NCBI RefSeq assembly: GCF_007827795.1
Contig: NZ_VITI01000002.1
Coordinates: 1-64,000 of the forward strand
Length of the DNA: 64,000 nt
Direction: 5' to 3'
DNA from: Azospirillum brasilense
GTDB taxonomy: Bacteria; Pseudomonadota; Alphaproteobacteria; Azospirillales; Azospirillaceae
Part shown: one piece after another, positions 35,407 to 42,113 of the stretch
Position numbering within the stretch: the first letter of the stretch is position 1
How the letters are laid out: the number at the start of each line of letters is the position of its first letter
The notes under the pieces: model-generated
Seen by the model: the letters and a program-made list of their open reading frames with translations, nothing else
Databases searched by the model: none
What the model was told of the DNA's origin: nothing
Program-made: the position numbers and the translations under genes

Positions 35407-36237
35407 ATGGATGGCCGGGTGACCGGAAGGATCGAGCGCTCCCCACGGCGCGGACGGGCCGACATCGAGGGCGGTCCGGCCTCCTATCTGTCGATGGGGC
35501 AGGGCGGCGTTCCGGCTCTGCTCCTGCACGGCTTCGCCGGGGATTCGCTGACCTGGCAGTTCAACGCCGCGGCACTGGCCGCCGACCGCCGGGTTCTGGC
35601 GGTGGATCTGCCGGGGCACGGCTCCTCGACCCTGGAGGTCGGGGACGGGCGGGTCGGCGCCTTCGCACCCTGGCTGCTGCGCCTGCTGGACGCGCTGGAG
35701 ATTCCGCGCGTCCACGCCGTCGGCCACTCCATGGGCGGCTACGTCGCGCTGGAACTGGCGCGGCTGGCGCCGGAGCGGGTGGCGAGCCTGTCGCTGATCG
35801 CCAGCGCCGGCCTCGGTCCCGATTTCGACCTGGAGTTCCTGCGGCGGGTCGCCGCTCTGGAGACGGTGGAGGAGGGGCGGGACTGCGCCGCGCGTCTGTT
35901 CGCAAGACCCTGGCTTCTGGCGGGGCGCGTCGGCGAGGTGATGCACGCCCAGGCCGCCGATCCCCGGCGCCGCGCCGCTCTGGAGCGGATCATCGCCGGC
36001 TCCTTCGCGGAGGCGCACCGGTCACCCGGCCCGGTGGACTGGACGGCCTTCCCCATGCCGATCCAGCTTCTGTGGGGGCGGGAGGACCGCATCATCCCGG
36101 TGCCGAGTGCCGACCGCCTGCCCCCCGCTGCACCGCTTCATCTCTTCGACAAGGCCGGGCACTTGCCGCATAGTGAGGCGGCAACCCCCGTCACGGCCAT
36201 CCTCCGCGACTTCCTTTCCGCATGCGACCACCAATGA
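35407..36237 (+). CDS. Alpha/beta-fold hydrolase or acyltransferase
   Basis: 276 residues. LLLHGFAGDSLTWQFNAAAL holds the oxyanion region; GHSMGGYVALELA is the nucleophile elbow (Ser); WGREDRIIP and DKAGHLPHSE carry Asp and His. It resembles the hydrolase part of AcoC-type dihydrolipoamide acyltransferases. Lying between two ACP genes, it may release or transfer the acyl group from ACP (thioesterase or acyltransferase). It starts 7 bp after the first ACP and overlaps the second. Confidence 0.85.
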   Translation: MDGRVTGRIERSPRRGRADIEGGPASYLSMGQGGVPALLLHGFAGDSLTWQFNAAALAADRRVLAVDLPGHGSSTLEVGDGRVGAFAPWLLRLLDALEIPRVHAVGHSMGGYVALELARLAPERVASLSLIASAGLGPDFDLEFLRRVAALETVEEGRDCAARLFARPWLLAGRVGEVMHAQAADPRRRAALERIIAGSFAEAHRSPGPVDWTAFPMPIQLLWGREDRIIPVPSADRLPPAAPLHLFDKAGHLPHSEAATPVTAILRDFLSACDHQ

Positions 36238-36497
36238 CCGAATCCATGTTCGCGCTGATCGCCGAAGAGCTTGCCCGCATCGCCGCCGACAAGGGGGAAA
36301 CCCTGCCGGCGCTCGGCCCGGACACGCGCTTCCTCGGCGGGGAGTTGCCGATCGACTCCCTCGACCTCGCCACGCTGTTGGTGGTGCTGGAGCAGCGCAC
36401 CGGCCAGGACCCCTTCCGCGCCGGCTTCGTCCAGTTCAACACGGTCGGGGAACTGGCGGCCCTCTACCGTCCGGACATGCCCACCGGGTCCGCATGA
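36234..36497 (+). CDS. Acyl carrier protein 2
   Basis: 87 residues from the ATG at 36234 (ATGA overlap with the hydrolase); ATG 36222 would add four residues. The carrier site is GELPIDSLDLATLLVVLEQR (DSL). It differs from ACP 1 and may serve the adjacent adenylating enzyme, which it overlaps by 4 bp. A dedicated ACP-ligase pair suggests direct loading of a free acid on ACP. Confidence 0.88.
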   Translation: MTESMFALIAEELARIAADKGETLPALGPDTRFLGGELPIDSLDLATLLVVLEQRTGQDPFRAGFVQFNTVGELAALYRPDMPTGSA

Positions 36498-37687
36498 ACC
36501 GGCCGCCACCCTCCTGGCTGCATCCCGGCGTCCGCCTGATCGAGGCGGAGCGAAGCGTGGGCTGGGCGGAGATCGCCGCGCAGGCCGACACTTTCGAAGC
36601 GGCGTTCCGGGCTGCGGGGGCACGCGTGGTCCTGCCGCCGCGGGGCGTTCCGGCCCTGGTCGCCGCCCTGGTCGCCGCTGAGCGGGCCGGGGTGGAACTG
36701 CATCTGTCGCGCCGCACCTCCGCGGAGACGGACGCGAAGCCCCACGAGCCGGGCTTCGCGGTGCTGCTGGAAACCTCCGGCACCACCGGCGCGCCGAAGC
36801 TGATACGCCACGACTTCCAGCGCCTGCGCGGGCGCCTGCGCGGCACCGCCGATCCGGGCGCGCGCTGGCTCCTGGCCTATGAGCCGGCGGCCTTCGCCGG
36901 GCTTCAGGTCATCCTGACGGCCCTGGCGTCCGGGGCGACGCTGGTGTCGGCGCCCGGCGCCGGTGCGGGGGAACTGGCGCGTCTCGCCGGGAGGCACGCG
37001 GTGACCCACATCAGCGCGACGCCCAGCTTCTGGCGCGCCTTCCTGCTGGCGCTCGACGGCGCGGCGCCGCCCCTGGCGGCCGTCACGCTGGGCGGTGAGG
37101 TGGCCGACCAGCCGCTGCTCGACCGTCTGGCGGAGGGCTTCCCGAATGCGAAGCTTCGCCATATCTACGCCGCGACGGAAACCGGAGCCCTCTTCGCGGT
37201 GGGCGATGGAATGGCCGGCTTCCCAGCCGCGTGGCTGGACGGCGGCATCGACGGGGTGGGCCTGCGCCTGAGCGACGGCGTGCTGGAGGTGAACAGCCCC
37301 CGCGCGATGCTCGACCATGGGGACGTCTGGCTGTCCACGGGCGACGTCGTGGAGGTGCGCGGCGATCGTGCGCTGTTCGTCGGGCGGCTGGACGGTCGGA
37401 TCAATGTCGGCGGGGTCAAGGTTTCGCCGGAGGTGGTGGAGCAGGTGCTGTTGGACGTGCCGGGCGTGCAGGACGCCTTGGTACAGGCCGCCGCCAACCC
37501 GGTGACCGGCCACATCGTGACCGCTCTGGTGGTCCCGGCGCCGGGGGCGGAGGAGGCCGCTTTGCGCGCCGCGATCCGCACCGCCGTCGCCGATCTGCCG
37601 CCGGCCGCGCGCCCCCGTCTGGTGACCATGACCGGGAACATCGCCCTGGGAGCGGCGGGCAAGAAGACGCGGAAGGGCACGGCATGA
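36494..37687 (+). CDS. AMP-forming acyl ligase (short form)
   Basis: 397 residues of the ANL adenylating superfamily, shorter than the usual ~500 because the N-terminus is compact. Motifs: LLETSGTTGAPKLI (P-loop), YAATETGA (A5), STGDVVEVRGDRALFVGR (Asp and hinge), INVGGVKVSPEVVE and the terminal GKKTRKGTA with the catalytic Lys. It activates a carboxylic acid with ATP and likely hands it to ACP 2. The substrate is unknown. Overlaps on both sides (ATGA) place it firmly in the cassette. Confidence 0.88.
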   Translation: MNRPPPSWLHPGVRLIEAERSVGWAEIAAQADTFEAAFRAAGARVVLPPRGVPALVAALVAAERAGVELHLSRRTSAETDAKPHEPGFAVLLETSGTTGAPKLIRHDFQRLRGRLRGTADPGARWLLAYEPAAFAGLQVILTALASGATLVSAPGAGAGELARLAGRHAVTHISATPSFWRAFLLALDGAAPPLAAVTLGGEVADQPLLDRLAEGFPNAKLRHIYAATETGALFAVGDGMAGFPAAWLDGGIDGVGLRLSDGVLEVNSPRAMLDHGDVWLSTGDVVEVRGDRALFVGRLDGRINVGGVKVSPEVVEQVLLDVPGVQDALVQAAANPVTGHIVTALVVPAPGAEEAALRAAIRTAVADLPPAARPRLVTMTGNIALGAAGKKTRKGTA

Positions 37688-38415
37688 GCGCCAAACGGCA
37701 CGTCATCGTCACCGGGGGCAGCCGCGGGCTGGGGCTGGGGATCGTCGAGGCGCTGCTGGCCGAGGGCTACCGCGTCTCCACCTGCAGCCGCGCGCCGAGC
37801 GAGGCGTTGGAACGGCTGGCCGGGCCGGACCTGTTCTGGCAACCCTGCCGCATCGGCGACGGGGACGAGGTGCGCGCCTTCATGGACGCCGCCCTGGACC
37901 GGGGCGGCGGGTCGCCGCTCTGGGGGCTGGTCAACAACGCCGGCATCGCGCGCGAAGGGGTGCTGGCGACCTTTCCCGAGATCGACGTCGAGGAGGTCAT
38001 CCAGGTCAACCTGACCGGCGCCATCCAGGTCGCCCGCGCCTTCCTGCGCGCCAAGCTGGTGAAGCGGGGGCCGGGGCGGATCGTCAACATCTCCTCGATC
38101 ATCGGGCAGCGGGGCTACAATGGACTGTCCGCCTATTCGGCGTCGAAGGCGGGGCTGGACGGGCTGACTCGTGCGCTGGCGCGCGAGGTCGGGCGGCTCC
38201 AGGTCACCGTCAACTCGGTCGCGCCCGGCTACCTCGCCACCGAGATGTCGGGCACGCTGGCCGAGGGGCAGCGCGACCAGATCGTCCGACGCACGCCGCT
38301 CGGCCGGCTGGGCGAGGTGGCCGACGTGGTGCCGGTGGTCCGCTTCCTGCTGGGCGACGGAGCGGGCTTCGTGACCGGCCAGACCATCGTCGTCGACGGC
38401 GGCATCACCGGCTGA
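37684..38415 (+). CDS. FabG-like 3-oxoacyl-ACP reductase (SDR)
   Basis: 243 residues. TGGSRGLGLG cofactor loop, LVNNAGIAREG, catalytic Ser/Tyr/Lys in NISSIIGQRG and YSASK, PGYLATEMSG and the end VVDGGITG: a complete classical FabG. It should reduce the 3-oxoacyl product of the adjacent KAS III to a 3-hydroxyacyl-ACP using NADPH. Overlaps the ligase by 4 bp. Confidence 0.93.
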   Translation: MSAKRHVIVTGGSRGLGLGIVEALLAEGYRVSTCSRAPSEALERLAGPDLFWQPCRIGDGDEVRAFMDAALDRGGGSPLWGLVNNAGIAREGVLATFPEIDVEEVIQVNLTGAIQVARAFLRAKLVKRGPGRIVNISSIIGQRGYNGLSAYSASKAGLDGLTRALAREVGRLQVTVNSVAPGYLATEMSGTLAEGQRDQIVRRTPLGRLGEVADVVPVVRFLLGDGAGFVTGQTIVVDGGITG

Positions 38416-38431
38416 CGGAAGGAGGCGCCCC

Positions 38432-39544
38432 ATGGTGGCCAGCGTGATCGAGGGCGTCGCCCTGGCGGGAATCGTCGCCTGCGTTCCGGAACGGCGCGAG
38501 ACGGTGGAGGATCTGGCCGCCCGTTTCGGCGAGGACGCCGCCCGCCGGATCGCCAAGGCGACGGGCATCGAAGCCCGCCACCTCGCCCCCCCCCATCAAT
38601 GCACCTCCGATCTGGGGGAGGCCGCGGCGCGGCGCCTGCTGGACCGGCTGGGCTGGGCGGCGGACAGCGTCGATCTGTTGGTCATGGTCACCCAGACCCA
38701 CGATCACATCCTGCCGGCCTCGGGCTATCTGCTCCACCATCGGTTGGGGCTGGGCAAGGGGGCGGCGGTGCTGGACCTGACCCTCGGCTGCTCGGGTTAC
38801 GTCCACGGCTTGTGGACCGCTTCGGCGATGCTGAAGGCGGCGGGCGGGCGGCGCGCCCTGCTGGTCGCGGGCGACACGACATCGCGTGTGCTCGACCCCG
38901 ACGACCGCACGGTGGCGCCTCTGTTCGGCGACGCCGCCACGGCCACGGCGCTGGTCGCGGAGGAGGGGCGCTTCCCCATGGCCTTCGCGTTGGGCAGCGA
39001 CGGCGCCGGCGCACCGTACCTCGCCGTTCCCGGCGGCGGCCTCCGGCGGCCCGGCGAGCCCGCGCACCTCTTCATGGACGGCACCCAGGTCTTCGCCTTC
39101 ACGCTGCGGGAGGTGCCGGGGAACATCCGCGCCGTTCTTGAGCATGCCGGCTGGACGATGGAGACGGTGGACCGACTGGTCCTGCATCAGGCCAACGCCC
39201 AGATGATCCGCCACCTTGCCCAGAAGCTCGGCGCCACGCCCGACCAGACCGTGCTCGGGCTCGCCGGATTCGGCAACACCAGCTCCGCCTCCATTCCCCT
39301 GGCGCTGGCTTCCGAACTGGGAGCGGCGTTGTGCGGCGGTCCGTTGCGCCTCGTCCTGTCGGGATTCGGCGTCGGCTGGTCCTGGGGAAGCGTGGCGCTG
39401 ACCGCCGGTCCGCTCGCCGTCTGCGAGGTGATGGCGCTTCCTGCAAGCCCGGCAGAATCTGCCGGGTCGGAAGCACAACCGGCAAAGGGTGCCGGGCGAG
39501 AGGCAATTCTTGCCGGGCACCCGGCAAAAATTGCCGAGTCCTGA
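38432..39544 (+). CDS. KAS III-like beta-ketoacyl-ACP synthase with repeat-encoded tail
   Basis: 370 residues. Cys120 (TLGCSGYVHGLW), His in VLHQANAQM and Asn in GFGNTSSASIPLAL form the intact triad. It is closely similar to the minus-strand KAS III at 25139. The last ~30 residues (Ala/Glu/Gly/Lys-rich after ALPASPAES) have no counterpart in the paralogue and are encoded by palindromic DNA that looks like the upstream control array of the flagellin promoter. Preceded by GGAGG, 16 bp after the FabG-like gene. Confidence 0.92.
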   Translation: MVASVIEGVALAGIVACVPERRETVEDLAARFGEDAARRIAKATGIEARHLAPPHQCTSDLGEAAARRLLDRLGWAADSVDLLVMVTQTHDHILPASGYLLHHRLGLGKGAAVLDLTLGCSGYVHGLWTASAMLKAAGGRRALLVAGDTTSRVLDPDDRTVAPLFGDAATATALVAEEGRFPMAFALGSDGAGAPYLAVPGGGLRRPGEPAHLFMDGTQVFAFTLREVPGNIRAVLEHAGWTMETVDRLVLHQANAQMIRHLAQKLGATPDQTVLGLAGFGNTSSASIPLALASELGAALCGGPLRLVLSGFGVGWSWGSVALTAGPLAVCEVMALPASPAESAGSEAQPAKGAGREAILAGHPAKIAES

Positions 39545-39569
39545 TTTGCCCGGAGGCAGCAATTGCCTC
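39448..39569. promoter_or_regulatory. Array of GGCA-N3-5-TGCC palindromes upstream of flagellin
   Basis: Five inverted repeats share a GGCA...TGCC core: CCCGGCAGAATCTGCCGGG (39448-39466), CCGGCA-N5-TGCCGG (39479-39495), GGCAA-N3-TTGCC (39502-39514), CGGCAA-N3-TTGCCG (39522-39536) and GAGGCA-N5-TGCCTC (39553-39569). The third and fourth also join in TTGCCGGG-CA-CCCGGCAA. They resemble FlbD ftr-type enhancer sites of Caulobacter flagellar genes as I remember them. Four of the five lie inside the KAS III coding sequence. Confidence 0.65.
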
Positions 39570-39590
39570 GCCCGGGCGGCAAATTCGATC

Positions 39591-39606
39591 TGGCCCATTT
39601 TTTGCC
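39591..39606 (+). promoter_or_regulatory. Sigma-54 promoter of the flagellin gene
   Basis: TGGCCCATTTTTTGCC has GG at -24 and GC at -12 with correct spacing and a TTTTTTGC -12 region. Start would be near 39617. The leader then begins with GAGGGA-N5-TCCCTC (39619-39635), a 5' hairpin that could affect mRNA stability or FlbT action, and ends with AAAAGGAG before the ATG. Confidence 0.8.
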
Positions 39607-39686
39607 TACCGGTAGCCCGAGGGAATTAGTCCCTCTCCGTGCGCGCACCGTCGTACGGACTGACATCCTCCAAAAGGAGTGACTCC

Positions 39687-41552
39687 ATGGCTACCAGCGA
39701 CATCTCCCTCTCGTCGTCGATGCGCACGAACCTGCTGCAGCTGCAGGGCGTCCAGGACTCGATCGCGAAGAAGCAGAACATCCTCTCGACCGGCAACAAG
39801 ATCAATTCGGCGCTCGACGGCCCGACCTCGTTCTTCGCCGCGAAGAACCTGACCCAGCGCGCCGGCGATCTGACCGCGCTGAAGGACACGATGGGTCAGG
39901 CCATAAGCACCATCAAGGCCGCCGACAAGGGCTTGACCTCGATCGACGACATGATCGAGCAGGCGCGCGGCCTGACCACCGCCGCCTATTCCGCGCTCGG
40001 CACCGACGCCGGCTCCGTCGCCACCCGCAAGTCGCTCTCCAACCAGTTCAACGCGCTGAAGGAGCAGATCGACAAGCTGGCCGGTGACTCCGCCTACGGT
40101 GGCAAGAACCTCCTGGCCGGCAACGGCCTGCGTCTGGACTCCACCAGCGAATCGCGCCGCGCCGTCAACACCATCCAGGGCATCGAGAACGCCCGTGTCA
40201 CCAACGTGGTGTCGACCGACACCTACACGGTGCGCGTCAAGGGCGACGGCTCCATCGAGGGCGCGGCCGGCGAGATCAACAGCGCCGAAATGGCCCACGG
40301 CCTGGTCGGCCTGAAGCTGTCCGGCACGATGAACACGACGGCGGGCAGCTTCTCCGACGTGCAGATCGAGGTCCGCGGCGCGTCGGGCCGCGAGCGGTCC
40401 TTCATCGTCACGGACGGCAACGAGTCCCGCACGGTCACCTACTTCGACAATAGCCAGACCATCGCCGCCAACACGACGACGGCGGCCAAGACGGGCACCG
40501 CGCAGATTACCAACGTGACGCTGGGCGGCACGATCGAAGCCGGCGACAGCTTCACCATCACCGTCGAAGACCAGACCTTCACCTACACCGCCACCGCCGG
40601 CGACGTGGCGACGGGTCAGACCGCGCGCAACAACATCGCCAACCAGCTGAAGGCGTCGATCAACAGCGCGCTGGGCGCCAACGGCCGTCTCAGCGGCAAG
40701 GACGTCCAGACCGTCACGACCGGCTCGTCGGGCACGATCACGCTGTCCGGCGCGACGACGACCAACGCCGCCCGCGAGATGACGGTCAAGGCGACCGCCG
40801 AGAACGCCCTGACCAAGCGCATCTCCGAGAGCTTCGCGTCGGGCACCATCGTGTCCTTCACGGTCGACCGCAAGCTGCTGGAGCAGGCCGCCAACGGCGG
40901 CAACGGCGTCTCGTCGATCGAGAAGAAGGTCGACATCCAGATCTCGGTCAGCAACCTGAGCGGCGCCACGGTGACCCGCGACGGCATGTCCAAGCGCGGC
41001 GAGGGCAAGCTGGCGGACGGCGAGAACGCCTACGCGTTCGACACCGGCACGGTGCGCTTCAACGTCGATCAGAAGAGCATCAAGCAGGCGGCGGCGGCCA
41101 ACTCCGCGGCCAACCTGGTCTCGGTGCAGGTGACCGACGCCAACACCTCGAACGACCTGACGGTGCAGCTCAACGAGCGCAACACCAACGCGATCACGGT
41201 GAAGGCCCAGAACCTGACCACCAGCGGCCAGGGCCTGCGTCTGGACTACGCGCAGAACGACTGGACCGACCGCGCCGACATCGACAAGGCGGTCGCCAGC
41301 ATCGACTACGCGAAGCAGAACCTGCGGTCGTCTTCGCAGACGCTGTCGACCAACCTGAACGTCATCACGACCCGTGAGAACTTCACCAAGGAGTTCAGCG
41401 ACGTGCTGACGGAAGGCGCGAGCAAGCTGACGCTGGCCGACCAGAACGAGGAAGGCGCGAACCTGCTGATGCTGCAGACCCGTCAGCAGCTCGGCACCAT
41501 CGCCCTCTCGCTGGCCAACCAGTCGCAGCAGTCGATCCTGCGTCTGTTCTAA
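39687..41552 (+). CDS. Flagellin
   Basis: 621 residues. The N-terminal D0/D1 (SDISLSSSMRTNLLQLQGVQ, then LSTGNKINSALDGPTSFFAA) and C-terminal D1/D0 (LSTNLNVITTRENFTKEFSD to QQSILRLF) are conserved. The ~350-residue central region is rich in Thr, Ser, Asn and Ala, with many potential O-glycan sites. Size and setting fit the glycosylated polar flagellin Fla1 of A. brasilense, although lateral flagellin is not excluded. The filament is exported by the type III flagellar system. AAAAGGAG lies 7 nt before the ATG. A strong terminator follows. Confidence 0.96.
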   Translation: MATSDISLSSSMRTNLLQLQGVQDSIAKKQNILSTGNKINSALDGPTSFFAAKNLTQRAGDLTALKDTMGQAISTIKAADKGLTSIDDMIEQARGLTTAAYSALGTDAGSVATRKSLSNQFNALKEQIDKLAGDSAYGGKNLLAGNGLRLDSTSESRRAVNTIQGIENARVTNVVSTDTYTVRVKGDGSIEGAAGEINSAEMAHGLVGLKLSGTMNTTAGSFSDVQIEVRGASGRERSFIVTDGNESRTVTYFDNSQTIAANTTTAAKTGTAQITNVTLGGTIEAGDSFTITVEDQTFTYTATAGDVATGQTARNNIANQLKASINSALGANGRLSGKDVQTVTTGSSGTITLSGATTTNAAREMTVKATAENALTKRISESFASGTIVSFTVDRKLLEQAANGGNGVSSIEKKVDIQISVSNLSGATVTRDGMSKRGEGKLADGENAYAFDTGTVRFNVDQKSIKQAAAANSAANLVSVQVTDANTSNDLTVQLNERNTNAITVKAQNLTTSGQGLRLDYAQNDWTDRADIDKAVASIDYAKQNLRSSSQTLSTNLNVITTRENFTKEFSDVLTEGASKLTLADQNEEGANLLMLQTRQQLGTIALSLANQSQQSILRLF

Positions 41553-41582
41553 GCCTGAGACTTCGGGTAGGATCACGCCCGG

Positions 41583-41612
41583 CGGGCGGCGGCGCAAGCC
41601 GCCGCCCGTTTC
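41583..41612 (+). terminator. Flagellin terminator
   Basis: A perfect 11-bp stem CGGGCGGCGGC / GCCGCCGCCCG with GCAA tetraloop (41583-41608) is followed by TTTCAT. It ends the flagellin transcript 31 bp after the stop codon, before flbT. Confidence 0.85.
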
Positions 41613-41684
41613 ATTTGGTGCGGCGCTTTCCGGCAATCGCCTTCCGCTTCCGCGCGCCGCCGAGACAAGGACCGGGTCCGTTTC

Positions 41685-42113
41685 ATGCCTCTGAAGTTCG
41701 TTCTCCGCCCCAATGAAAAGGTCATCATCAACGGTGCGGTCATCGGGGCCGGTGATCGTCCCGGCTCCTTTTTCCTTTACAACACCGCCAACTTCCTTCG
41801 TGGGCGTGAGGTGTTGAAGGAAGAGCAGATCGATTGCATCGAAAAGAAGCTCTACTTCGTCATCCAGCTTATTTATATCTTCCCGGAAGACGCGGTGCTC
41901 AACCTGCAGCGCTTTGCTTCCATTCTGGCCGAGACGCGCGAAGCCCGGCCGGATTGCCGCGACGACCTTGAAGAGATCGAACGGCTGGTCGAAGCGCGCA
42001 ACCACTACCGCGCCCTGAAAATCTGCCGGAAGATGTTCAAGGGTGGGTCCGAGGCGTCACCCAACGCCGCCGACGGTGCGGCGGACAGCCCGGCGGTCGA
42101 TCCGGCGCCGTGA
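41685..42113 (+). CDS. flbT: Flagellar biosynthesis repressor FlbT
   Basis: 142 residues. The start MPLKFVLRPNEKVIINGAVI and the following FFLYNTANFLRGREVL and LYFVIQLIYIFPEDAV are FlbT hallmarks. In Caulobacter FlbT binds the flagellin mRNA leader and destabilises it until hook assembly is complete. Here it sits directly downstream of the flagellin. The C-terminal ~25 residues are Ala/Pro/Asp-rich and extra. Its stop overlaps the GTG start of the giant TPR gene. No flaF is seen nearby. Confidence 0.93.
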   Translation: MPLKFVLRPNEKVIINGAVIGAGDRPGSFFLYNTANFLRGREVLKEEQIDCIEKKLYFVIQLIYIFPEDAVLNLQRFASILAETREARPDCRDDLEEIERLVEARNHYRALKICRKMFKGGSEASPNAADGAADSPAVDPAP

